Source: Neobacillus cucumis (lineage in GTDB: Bacteria; Bacillota; Bacilli; Bacillales_B; DSM-18226). From it: a stretch of DNA of 64,000 bases. Below, in pieces: positions 17,721 to 26,807 of this stretch (its first letter is position 1; each line of letters begins with the position of its first letter). The position numbers were made by a program, and so were the translations under genes. The notes beneath the pieces were generated by a model, which had not been told where the DNA came from, did no database searches, and saw only the letters and a program-made list of their open reading frames with translations. The stretch lies in assembly GCF_023715505.1 (NCBI RefSeq), contig NZ_JAMBOH010000003.1, forward strand, positions 62,001 through 126,000, in the 5' to 3' direction.

Positions 17721-19529
17721 TTATAACAATTTACGCAAGTGATTAATTTCATTAGCAATCACTGCGGCCTTACTAAAGTTCTTTTCTCGTTCAACCTCTT
17801 TTAGTTCCACTTCTTTTTCTTTTATCTTTAACAACTTTTGATAATTACACACCTGTTTGATATAATCAGTTAATTCCTGATTTGTTAACTCATCATTGAT
17901 GGACATCATTTCAATGTCCGCAACCATTCTTCTAAGATTGTCATCTTGGATATAGGTTAAAAACGCGCTGGTATCAGGTTCTGTGTGATCTTCAAAAAAT
18001 CCTAACAGATAGGTTATTATTGCCTGATGTTCATCGGTATTAAACGTTTGTCCTGCTAGCAATTCCTGTACTTTATATACCACTTCTCGATTTTTAAGCA
18101 TATGGGCGATCAACCGCCTCTCGGCTGTAATATATGCCGGTTTCAGTTCTTCTGCAGGCTTAACAACTAACATAGGCTTATGAGCTGGTTCCTTCAACCC
18201 ATATGATTTTCTCTTTTCAGCAAAATAAATTTGCTTTTGCTGCTGTTTTAAAGCCTCTAACGAGAGGGAAAATTCCGATGCAAGCTGTCTTAAGTAATGA
18301 TCCCTTTCAACTGCCTTATCGAGTTTACTTATCTCCTTGATTATCTGTTCGATGTATGCGAGCTGATCTCCTTCAAGCTGAAGATTTTTTCCGCGCCGGA
18401 AATAAAGAAATTTAAAGGCCATCCAGGTTAAACTTGCACCAATGACTTCATTGCGGAACTTATCTGTACCATTCTTTTGAATATATTCATCAGGATCCAG
18501 ACCATCTGTCATCATCGCAACTTTAATTTGAAAGCCAGCTTCTTGAAGATGGTTCCCTGCCCTGTAAGCAGCCTCGATCCCCGCTTTATCGGAATCATAG
18601 CAAATGGTAATCGTTTGAACATTTTGTCTTAACAGAGCAATATGCTCATCTGTTAATGCTGTTCCCATTGTGGCGATACCATTTTCTACACCAGCCCGGT
18701 CTGCAGCAATTACATCGGCAAATCCTTCAAATAAAATGGCATATTGCAGTTTTTTTATACTTGGTTTTGCCAAGTGATAATTATATAAAATTTTACTTTT
18801 ATTAAAGATTGCTGTTTCGGGACTATTTAAATATTTTGGCTCATCAGCCCCAAGTGATCTCCCAGAAAAAGCAATCGTATTACCGTGACGGTCAAAAATA
18901 GGAAACATAATCCGTTCCCTAAAACGATCAAAGTAAGTTCCATCCCGCTCTCGTTTGATAATTAAACCGGCTTTCTCCATCCATTCAGGTGAAAAATCCC
19001 TTTTGGTCAAGAACTTATACACGAAGTCCCATGAATTTAATGAATACCCTATTTGAAACTTATCAATCGATTCTTGGGTAAACCCTCTGTTCAGTAAGTA
19101 CTCAAGCGCATGCTGACCTTCTTTTGTATTTACTAAGAGATGATGGTAAAATTTTCTTAAAAGCTCATGGGCATCCAACATCGCTTGAAGCTCTTTTGAA
19201 AGTTTTTTTCCGCCTTTTGATGAAGATATGTTTATTCCTAATTCAATATTTACCTTCGCTGCTAGTTTAATGGCTGCCTCTTGGAATGATATTCCTTCAA
19301 GCTCCATTAAAAAAGAAAATACATTTCCCCCCGCTCCACAACCAAAACAGTGAAAGATTTGTTTGTCAGGTGATACTGAAAATGATGGGGTGCTCTCTCC
19401 ATGGAATGGACATAATCCGAAGTAATTTCGCCCCTGTTTTTTCAGTTGAACATAATCGCTTATTACCTCGACTATATCAACAGCCTGACGAATTTGGTCA
19501 ATCTTTTCTTCGGCAATAAGCTCTGCCAT
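17721..19529 (-). CDS. dnaG: DNA primase DnaG
   Basis: A 602-residue primase that lays RNA primers for DNA replication. The N-terminal CHC2 zinc domain has Cys40, His43, Cys61 and Cys64 (LCPFHGE, HCFGCGAGG). The polymerase core follows with SGRSLG and the TOPRIM motifs EGFADVIAADRAG and CYDSDKAG. The C-terminal helicase-binding region (about 450-602) is helical with the usual low conservation. GGAG ten bases before the ATG. The gene just upstream, where yqxD is expected, is a relic (19575-19813). Confidence 0.97.
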   Translation of the reverse strand: MAELIAEEKIDQIRQAVDIVEVISDYVQLKKQGRNYFGLCPFHGESTPSFSVSPDKQIFHCFGCGAGGNVFSFLMELEGISFQEAAIKLAAKVNIELGINISSSKGGKKLSKELQAMLDAHELLRKFYHHLLVNTKEGQHALEYLLNRGFTQESIDKFQIGYSLNSWDFVYKFLTKRDFSPEWMEKAGLIIKRERDGTYFDRFRERIMFPIFDRHGNTIAFSGRSLGADEPKYLNSPETAIFNKSKILYNYHLAKPSIKKLQYAILFEGFADVIAADRAGVENGIATMGTALTDEHIALLRQNVQTITICYDSDKAGIEAAYRAGNHLQEAGFQIKVAMMTDGLDPDEYIQKNGTDKFRNEVIGASLTWMAFKFLYFRRGKNLQLEGDQLAYIEQIIKEISKLDKAVERDHYLRQLASEFSLSLEALKQQQKQIYFAEKRKSYGLKEPAHKPMLVVKPAEELKPAYITAERRLIAHMLKNREVVYKVQELLAGQTFNTDEHQAIITYLLGFFEDHTEPDTSAFLTYIQDDNLRRMVADIEMMSINDELTNQELTDYIKQVCNYQKLLKIKEKEVELKEVEREKNFSKAAVIANEINHLRKLL

Positions 19530-19574
19530 GCAAACACAACTCCATTTGTACTACAGGTATTCGGCAGGCATTCA

Positions 19575-19813
19575 TTAAATTCCTGCAAATTTCGACAAAT
19601 TTTTTGTTAATTCCATCACAAATCTTGCTCGATCCTTAAAATAAAATTGATTTGACCTTCTTTCGTATTCTCCTCTATGTAATATTTTTTTCACATGACG
19701 ATCATAGGAAGCACCAAAATAACCGTTAGCGGAATTTTAAATACGATTTCAACAATTTCATTTTGACCGGGCAAGAATCTGAATCGACAAAAATAGCCGA
19801 TTTGCCTAATCAT
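19575..19813 (-). pseudogene. yqxD: Decayed yqxD (DUF188/UPF0178) relic
   Basis: Translating the minus strand in successive frames recovers pieces of the YqxD family. One frame gives AIFVDSDSCPVK (family signature IFVDADACPVK). After a one-base shift comes EIVEIVFKIPLTVIL, and after another shift GASYDRHVKK. Then, with the central two-thirds of the gene missing, comes a C-terminal part with FKDRARFVMELTKNLS and a TAA at 19577-19575. The first ATG (19813) is itself out of frame with the signature. At least three frameshifts and a large internal deletion make it non-functional. The position between dnaG and yqfL is exactly that of yqxD in B. subtilis. Confidence 0.8.
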
Positions 19814-19821
19814 AAGTATAA

Positions 19822-19848
19822 ATTCTACATCACTCCGCATATTCCTTC
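19822..19848 (-). promoter_or_regulatory. Candidate SigH-type promoter upstream of the yqxD relic and dnaG-sigA
   Basis: On the minus strand GAAGGA (19848-19843) and AGAAT (19826-19822) have the GGA-N17-GAAT spacing of known SigH promoters such as spoVG. B. subtilis sigA operon transcription includes a SigH promoter, so the site is plausible. The same bases could also have been the ribosome site of the former yqxD. Confidence 0.35.
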
Positions 19849-20035
19849 TTAAACAGATAACTTTTATAAAAAGGATTTATGTCGAATTTTTTTTAGGGGG
19901 CTGCCTTGACATCTAACAATAAATAGTTTATTCGTTATAATGCAACTCTAAACCTAAAAAGATATATTTTTATCACAATTTTTTATTATAGTATATTCGT
20001 TATCATTTTACCATAACTTTTTTTCATTTTTTTTA
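19849..20035. other. Intergenic stretch between yqxD relic and yqfL terminator
   Basis: Very AT-rich, no gene seen. Several TATAAT/TATACT-like sequences lie on both strands near 19936 and 19985, none with a clean -35 at 16-18 bases. The SigA promoter of dnaG-sigA is probably here but I cannot place it with confidence. Confidence 0.4.
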
Positions 20036-20070
20036 AGTAAAAAAAACACACAATCAATTGACTATGTGTT
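20036..20070 (-). terminator. Terminator of yqfL
   Basis: On the minus strand AACACATAGTCAA / TTGATTGTGTGTT (imperfect) followed by a run of eight Ts, touching the yqfL stop codon. Confidence 0.65.
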
Positions 20071-20878
20071 AGAATCTTCCCTTTTGAATATAATTTAGTA
20101 TAACATTAGCTGTCTCCTCGACTGCTTTATTGGTCACATCAATTACTGGACATTTAATTCTCTTAATAATTGTCTCAAAGAAAGTTAATTCTTCTTTTAT
20201 CCGTTCAATATTAGCATAGCTTGCTTGATCGTTTAATCCTAGGGAAAGCAGCCGTTCTCTTCTAATATTATTTAGCTTTTCCGGACTTATTTTCAATCCA
20301 AAGCACTTATCAATTGGAACTTTATATAGTTCTTCCGGCGGATCTACTTCCGGAACCAACGGTACATTGGCCACCTTTAACCGTTTATGTGCCAAATACT
20401 GAGATAATGGGGTTTTAGAGGTTCTTGAAACTCCAATCAAAACGATATCAGCCTTTAAGAGCCCTCTTGGGTCTCGTCCATCATCATATTTTACTGCAAA
20501 TTCAATTGCCTCAACCTTTTTAAAATAATCCTCATCAAGTTTCCTTACCAAACCAGGTTCACATAATGGTGTTTTCCCGCTAAAAATTTGAATTTGGTCA
20601 ATAATAGGTCCGATTAAATCAACAGCTTGAATACCGTCTTCAAATGCTCTCTCCTTCAAATATGTACGCATATCTGGTTTTACAAGGGTATAAGCAATCA
20701 TTCCCTTATCATAGGAAACAAGAGATAAAACCTCTTCGATATGTTCTTTATCCTCCACATAAGGGAATCTCTTTAATGTCATACCAGATCCATTGAACTG
20801 GCTAATTGCTGCTTTCGTAACTAATTCAGCTGTCTCCCCAACTGAATCAGAGACCACATAAATGATCGGCGCGCTCAT
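20069..20878 (-). CDS. yqfL: Pyruvate, water dikinase regulatory-type kinase/phosphorylase YqfL
   Basis: A 269-residue DUF299 (PPSR/PDRP) protein: [14 protein letters not shown] at the N-terminus and a P-loop-like [15 protein letters not shown] (about 147-161). The family catalyses ADP-dependent phosphorylation and Pi-dependent dephosphorylation of PEP synthase or pyruvate phosphate dikinase; which target applies here is not known. In B. subtilis YqfL acts with CcpN in controlling gluconeogenic genes, and the two are adjacent here (25-base gap), almost certainly one operon. Confidence 0.9.
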   Translation of the reverse strand: MSAPIIYVVSDSVGETAELVTKAAISQFNGSGMTLKRFPYVEDKEHIEEVLSLVSYDKGMIAYTLVKPDMRTYLKERAFEDGIQAVDLIGPIIDQIQIFSGKTPLCEPGLVRKLDEDYFKKVEAIEFAVKYDDGRDPRGLLKADIVLIGVSRTSKTPLSQYLAHKRLKVANVPLVPEVDPPEELYKVPIDKCFGLKISPEKLNNIRRERLLSLGLNDQASYANIERIKEELTFFETIIKRIKCPVIDVTNKAVEETANVILNYIQKGRF

Positions 20879-20903
20879 TCTCCCTCATCACTCCATTTCC
20901 TAT

Positions 20904-21539
20904 TTATCTTTCCTCATCAGCTAAAGCCAAAAAGGCTTTTGTAATGTTTGTTTTTGTCACTCTGCCAATAACCTCATATCCAGTCTCCGATTTTTTTACG
21001 ACAGGCAGGGCATCGATTTGCTTTTCAATTAGTTTTCTGGCAACATCAATTAGTAAATCTTCACGCTCACATATGGTTATGTTCGGCATCCTTGTCATGA
21101 TGATATTGACAGGGATACTGGTAAGCTCTTGTTTGCCAATACTTGCACGCAATAAGTCTTTTCTCGACAATACCCCGACTAGATTCGAGTTTTGATCCAC
21201 TACAAATAAAGTACCCACATCTTCAAGAAACATTGTACAGATTGCATCATAAACCGAAACACTTTCACCTACTACTACAGGGATAGATTGATAATCCGAG
21301 ACATAAATTTTCTGCAGGTTTTCAGTCAATAGCTGAGTCCCCGACTTTCCAGTATAAAAATAGCCAACCCGCGGCCGTGCATCCAAAAAACCTGCCATTG
21401 TTAGGATTGCCAAGTCAGGCCGTAATGTAGCACGTGTTAAACTCAATTGGTCCGCAATTTGCTCACCCGTAATAGGACCATTGTCTTTTACGATCTGTAA
21501 TATATGTTCCTGGCGTTTAGTCAGTTCGATTGTCCTCAC
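20904..21539 (-). CDS. ccpN: Transcriptional repressor CcpN
   Basis: A 211-residue repressor of gluconeogenic genes (gapB, pckA and sr1 in B. subtilis). It has a winged helix-turn-helix (about 10-60, GEQIADQLSLTRATLRPDL) followed by two CBS domains (about 75-205) that sense nucleotide ratios. Aligning with the family start MSTIEL places the start at GTG 21539-21537. A further GTG lies one codon upstream. Neither has a properly spaced ribosome site; instead a 7-codon ORF with a good site overlaps the GTG (see 21536-21559), suggesting translational coupling. Confidence 0.92.
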   Translation of the reverse strand: MRTIELTKRQEHILQIVKDNGPITGEQIADQLSLTRATLRPDLAILTMAGFLDARPRVGYFYTGKSGTQLLTENLQKIYVSDYQSIPVVVGESVSVYDAICTMFLEDVGTLFVVDQNSNLVGVLSRKDLLRASIGKQELTSIPVNIIMTRMPNITICEREDLLIDVARKLIEKQIDALPVVKKSETGYEVIGRVTKTNITKAFLALADEER

Positions 21540-21559
21540 CACCTTAAAAATACAATCAT
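21536..21559 (-). CDS. Seven-codon leader ORF overlapping the ccpN start
   Basis: On the minus strand ATG at 21559 begins MIVFLRW and ends with TGA at 21538-21536, overlapping the ccpN GTG as GTGA. GAGG at 21569-21566 is six bases upstream, an ideal ribosome site. ccpN itself lacks such a site at usual spacing, so ribosomes finishing this ORF may restart on ccpN. No evidence that the peptide itself matters. Confidence 0.4.
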   Translation of the reverse strand: MIVFLRW

Positions 21560-21629
21560 CTCTTGCCTCGTTTGATTAAGAAATATTATATACTACTTCC
21601 CCGCTATTTTAAATAATAACGGTTATAGA

Positions 21630-21655
21630 TAAAAGGTGCGGACATCCGCACCTTT
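21630..21655 (-). terminator. Hairpin after glyS
   Basis: AAAGGTGCGGA-ca-TCCGCACCTTT, an 11-base stem seven bases past the glyS stop, with a short T-rich tail on the minus strand. Confidence 0.65.
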
Positions 21656-21662
21656 CGCTTAC

Positions 21663-23045
21663 TTAAAACATCATTTTCCCTTGTAAAAAGTTTACTAACT
21701 CAGAAATAGGAAGACGGGTTTGCTCCATTGTATCCCTGTCACGTACTGTAACCATGTGGTCTTCTTTAGAGTCAAAATCATAAGTAATACAAAATGGTGT
21801 ACCAATTTCATCATGACGGCGGTAACGTTTACCGATAGAGCCTGCTTCATCATAATCCACCGTAAAGTGTTTTGATAAATCAGCAAATACCTCTTTCGCC
21901 TCTTCAGAAAGTTTTTTCGATAGCGGTAATACCGCAGCCTTATATGGTGCTAATGCAGGATGGAAATGCATCACCGTTCTGGAAGTACCGTCTTCAAGCT
22001 GTTCTTCATCATAGGCATCGATTAAGAATGCTAGCGTAACCCTGTCAGCACCAAGTGACGGTTCAATACAATATGGTACATACCTTTCATTCGTTTCCTG
22101 ATCTAAATAATGGAAATCTTCACCGGAAAAATCCATATGCTGCTTCAAATCATAATCTGTTCTTGAAGCCACGCCCCACAGTTCGCCCCAGCCAAACGGA
22201 AATTTAAATTCAAAATCTGTTGTCGCATTACTATAGTGGGAAAGCTCATCTTCTGAATGGTCACGGAGCCTAATGTTTTCTTTTGTAAGACCTAGAGATA
22301 ATAACCAGTTTTCAGCAAAATGCTTCCAATAATCGAACCATTTTAATTCCTCACCCGGTTTGCAGAAAAATTCAAGCTCCATTTGTTCAAATTCTCTTGT
22401 GCGGAATGTAAAATTACCAGGGGTAATTTCATTTCGGAAGCTTTTACCAATCTGCGCAATCCCAAACGGTAATTTCTTCCGCATTGTCCGTTGTACATTT
22501 TTAAAGTTCACAAAAATACCTTGAGCTGTTTCCGGACGAAGAAAAATTTCATTTGTACTAGTTTCCGTTACCCCTTGGAATGTTTTAAACATTAAATTAA
22601 ACTGGCGAATACCGGTAAAGTCATGGCTGCCACAGTCAGGGCAAGCAATGTTATGTTCTTTTATTAATTCTTCCATCTTTTCGAATGGAAGACCGTCTAC
22701 AACCATTTCTATGCCTTTTTCCTCAAGGGCATTTTCAATTAGTTTGTCAGCACGATGACGGGCCTTACAGTTTTTACAGTCAATCATTGGGTCATTAAAA
22801 TTACCAATATGGCCTGAGGCTTCCCAAGTTCTTGGATTCATTAAGATGCTGGCATCTAAGCCGACATTATAGGGAGACTCTTGAACAAATTTTTTCCACC
22901 ATGCTTGCTTGATATTGTTTTTAAATTCTACGCCTAATGGACCGTAATCCCAAGTGTTAGCTAAACCTCCATATATCTCTGATCCAGGAAAAATAAATCC
23001 TCTGTGTTTCGCATGCGAAACGATTTGTTCCATTGTTACATTCAT
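21663..23045 (-). CDS. glyS: Glycyl-tRNA synthetase, single-chain class II type
   Basis: A 460-residue alpha2-type glycyl-tRNA synthetase that charges tRNA-Gly. Class II motifs are visible ([17 protein letters not shown] at the start, motif 2 [10 protein letters not shown] with [14 protein letters not shown], motif 3 near [12 protein letters not shown]), as is a Cys-pair region CKNCKARHR ... [10 protein letters not shown]. subtilis has the unrelated two-subunit GlyQ-GlyS at this same place between recO and ccpN; B. cereus-group species have the single-chain form. Expression is controlled by the T-box immediately upstream. Confidence 0.95.
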   Translation of the reverse strand: MNVTMEQIVSHAKHRGFIFPGSEIYGGLANTWDYGPLGVEFKNNIKQAWWKKFVQESPYNVGLDASILMNPRTWEASGHIGNFNDPMIDCKNCKARHRADKLIENALEEKGIEMVVDGLPFEKMEELIKEHNIACPDCGSHDFTGIRQFNLMFKTFQGVTETSTNEIFLRPETAQGIFVNFKNVQRTMRKKLPFGIAQIGKSFRNEITPGNFTFRTREFEQMELEFFCKPGEELKWFDYWKHFAENWLLSLGLTKENIRLRDHSEDELSHYSNATTDFEFKFPFGWGELWGVASRTDYDLKQHMDFSGEDFHYLDQETNERYVPYCIEPSLGADRVTLAFLIDAYDEEQLEDGTSRTVMHFHPALAPYKAAVLPLSKKLSEEAKEVFADLSKHFTVDYDEAGSIGKRYRRHDEIGTPFCITYDFDSKEDHMVTVRDRDTMEQTRLPISELVNFLQGKMMF

Positions 23046-23084
23046 TGTTTTCTCGCTCCTTTTTTTTTATAAAGAGTGGGAGGA

Positions 23085-23300
23085 CATAAAAAAACTCCCG
23101 TCTCTATGCTTTTGACAAGCATAGGGACGAGAGTTACCCGCGGTTCCACCCTATTTGCTGCTTTAAATGCAGCCTCCTTAAGTTGTGTTTCTTCAACACG
23201 ATTGCTCAGGAACGCCTTCATTAGCCCCCTATACCCTAGCTCACACCGTCCTAGGTTCGCTTTTATAGAGATCGCTAATTACTACTTTCCGTCAATGCAA
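23085..23300 (-). promoter_or_regulatory. Glycine T-box riboswitch upstream of glyS
   Basis: On the minus strand the leader carries the T-box sequence AGGGTGGAACCGCGGG (23152-23137) followed by a strong terminator (stem ACTCTCGTCCCTATGCTT with AAGCATAGAGACGGGAGT, then Ts, about 23134-23085). Stem I lies upstream; its GGC (23216-23214, in GAAGGCG) is the likely glycine specifier codon. Uncharged tRNA-Gly would stabilise the antiterminator and switch glyS on. Confidence 0.93.
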
Positions 23301-23316
23301 ATATTTTATTAAAGAA

Positions 23317-23345
23317 ATATTAACGAAAACTTCTAACATTGTCAA
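23317..23345 (-). promoter_or_regulatory. SigA-type promoter of the glyS T-box transcript
   Basis: On the minus strand TTGACA (23345-23340), 17 bases, TAATAT (23322-23317). Confidence 0.6.
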
Positions 23346-23353
23346 CAAGGTAA

Positions 23354-24106
23354 TTATAACAGATTACGAAAATGATCCATCGAATTAAGAAACTTTTTAG
23401 ATTTAAGATGAAGACCTGAATACTCATCATAGTAGGCTGTGATAATTTTTTTCAATTCAGCCTTCGTTTCGTCTTTAACTGAAATATTTCCTAAGCGGGT
23501 AAGATCAAAATAATAAAATAGCCGTAATAATTTAACAGTTGCTGGTAATAATGGAAAATGATATGGATCTTTATCCAAACAGCGATGACAAATAAATCCG
23601 CCTTCCCGAATTGAAAATGAAAACTGACCGTCAGTACTTCCACAGATTGAACATCGATCTAAAATCGGGTAGAGTCCCATAACATTTAACATTTTCATAT
23701 CGTATATATTCATGAGTATATCAGGATCAAAGCCTTCATTCATATAATTAAGTGTCTGATAGAGCAACTCGAAATGAAAAGGGTTTGGTTTTTTATCCTC
23801 AGTACACCGATCTGTTAATTCAACAATATAACTGGCATAGGCTGTTAAAAAAATATCCTCCCCAATAGCGCGCAAGGAAGTGATAATTTCTCCCTGCTGC
23901 AGGCTCCCTAAACCAGAACCGGTTTGCAAGAGGAAATATCCATGGGTAAAAATCTGGGAAATAGAGGAAAGGCGGCTGTTTGGCTTTTTGGCACCACGGG
24001 CCATAACGCCAATCTTACCACCTTCCCTGGTATATATCGTTACTATTTTATTAGTTTCACCATAATCTGTGGTTCTAATGACAATGCCTTCATATTTCTG
24101 AAGCAT
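23354..24106 (-). CDS. recO: DNA repair protein RecO
   Basis: A 250-residue recombination mediator that anneals SSB-coated DNA and loads RecA with RecR. The N-terminal OB fold (about 1-80, [18 protein letters not shown]) is followed by helices and a zinc-binding segment CSICGS ... CHRCLD (about 155-185). AGAAGGTGA lies upstream of the ATG. In the chain cdd-era-yqzL-recO, as in B. subtilis. Confidence 0.95.
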   Translation of the reverse strand: MLQKYEGIVIRTTDYGETNKIVTIYTREGGKIGVMARGAKKPNSRLSSISQIFTHGYFLLQTGSGLGSLQQGEIITSLRAIGEDIFLTAYASYIVELTDRCTEDKKPNPFHFELLYQTLNYMNEGFDPDILMNIYDMKMLNVMGLYPILDRCSICGSTDGQFSFSIREGGFICHRCLDKDPYHFPLLPATVKLLRLFYYFDLTRLGNISVKDETKAELKKIITAYYDEYSGLHLKSKKFLNSMDHFRNLL

Positions 24107-24142
24107 TTTTTGTCACCTTCTAACGTAAGAGCGAAAACAAAC

Positions 24143-24286
24143 TTATGAAACGGGAAAATCAATTTGTGCTAGACCTTCATTCTGATTTCCGGGTATTTCT
24201 TGGTTTTCCTTCTCAAGCTCCTTAAAGAGAAGATATGTGTCAATATTACCTGTCTGGAGGAATACTTTCCACGTAAAATCCATCAT
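24143..24286 (-). CDS. yqzL: YqzL family small protein
   Basis: A 47-residue protein read directly from the sequence: two Met codons, then DFTWKVFLQTGNIDTYLLFKEL, with an acidic tail ending DFPVS. This matches the YqzL family, 47 residues in B. subtilis and in the same place between era and recO. GGTGGGG is six bases upstream of the first ATG. The function is unknown. Its strong conservation and tight linkage to recO suggest it is genuinely expressed. Confidence 0.85.
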   Translation of the reverse strand: MMDFTWKVFLQTGNIDTYLLFKELEKENQEIPGNQNEGLAQIDFPVS

Positions 24287-24443
24287 CGAAAACCCCACCT
24301 TTCATTATTTAGACTAGCCTAATGTTAAATCCCAAACCTTATAATTATCATAGCCTGCCTTTGCCAAAATATAAGACGAAATAATTGTTAATGTTGTCCA
24401 TGCATAATCTTGTTTAAGAGTTAATATTTTAAATAGGGTTTTG

Positions 24444-25803
<1,360 letters not shown>

Positions 25804-25972
25804 TCAAAAATTAGAGAAAATCATTAGGTGTAGCGAAAAAGTAATAAAAAATTTGAAAAAGTTAGAATTTTCCCATAATGTAACTTGTCTTCTAAGAATA
25901 AATTATTTTAGTTATTTTACCGAAATGATCATCGAATTTCAAATTAGTTAAATTCCTGTATTAGTAACCTTT

Positions 25973-26353
25973 CTAGAACAGCTTTAATACATAGGGCAAA
26001 AAAATGATGATGCCCACGATTACTGTTAATATCGAATAAACGAAAACAGCTCCAGCGGCAATATCTTTAGCCTGTTTTGCCAGCGGATGAAATTCTGCTG
26101 TAACCAGGTCTACTACCCGCTCAATTGCAGTATTCATTAATTCTAGGGCAAACATCCCACCAATAGCGAAGAGAATGAAAACCCACTCAAGTTTTGAAAT
26201 TGAAAAATAAAAGGATAACACTAATACGATTAGTGAGCTAATAAGATGAAATCGCATATTTCTTTCGTTTTGAGCAGCTGTCAGTATTCCTGCAACTGCA
26301 TACGAAAAGGAATTTAATAAGACGAATCGTTTCTTTTTATCGCGTGAGTCCAT
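25973..26353 (-). CDS. dgkA: Undecaprenol kinase DgkA (diacylglycerol kinase family)
   Basis: A 126-residue integral membrane kinase with three membrane helices and the family motif ELMNTAIERVVDLVT (about 71-85), following ERNMRFH. In Gram-positives this protein phosphorylates undecaprenol for wall precursor recycling rather than diacylglycerol. It overlaps ybeY by 17 bases. The 217-base gap to cdd is AT-rich and shows no gene. Confidence 0.93.
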   Translation of the reverse strand: MDSRDKKKRFVLLNSFSYAVAGILTAAQNERNMRFHLISSLIVLVLSFYFSISKLEWVFILFAIGGMFALELMNTAIERVVDLVTAEFHPLAKQAKDIAAGAVFVYSILTVIVGIIIFLPYVLKLF

Positions 26354-26807
26354 AATCGTTCAAAATTTCCTTTTGCAATGTAAACATTTCCTTTTCATCT
26401 TCCTCTGTCATGTGGTCAAAGCCTAAAAGATGAAGGAAACCATGAACGGCTAAGAATCCTAGCTCTCGCTCGAAAGAATGGCCATATTCCTCAGCCTGCT
26501 CCTTTGTCCTTGGGATTGAGATAATAATATCGCCTAAGATTCGGGGAATATCCATTCCCTGTAATTCTACCTCACCCTCTCCAAGCTCTTCCATTGCAAA
26601 TGAAATGACATCAGTGGGGGTATCTTTATCGCGGTATTCACGATTAATTTCTTGAATCCTCTCATTCGAAACATAGGTTATAGAAACCTCACTATGCTCT
26701 TCAATCAGCTGCTTCCTAGCAGCAAAATTAATTATTCTTTCAATTTCAAGCATTTGCTGCTCTGTCAATTCATTTGTTTCGTCCACACTATCAATGAGTA
26801 ATGTCAT
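26337..26807 (-). CDS. ybeY: Endoribonuclease YbeY / rRNA maturation factor
   Basis: A 156-residue metal-dependent RNase needed for 16S rRNA 3'-end maturation and ribosome quality control. The zinc-binding H-x3-H-x5-H motif is HGFLHLLGFDH (about 120-130), preceded by LGDIIIS and TDVISFA. The start overlaps the pgpH stop by four bases. Linked to era and phoH as in other Firmicutes. Confidence 0.96.
   Translation of the reverse strand: MTLLIDSVDETNELTEQQMLEIERIINFAARKQLIEEHSEVSITYVSNERIQEINREYRDKDTPTDVISFAMEELGEGEVELQGMDIPRILGDIIISIPRTKEQAEEYGHSFERELGFLAVHGFLHLLGFDHMTEEDEKEMFTLQKEILNDYGLTR

Noticed and set aside
19906..19941. TTGACA and TATAAT on the plus strand near 19.9 kb
   Set aside because: They are 24 bases apart, too far for a promoter, and no plus-strand gene follows.
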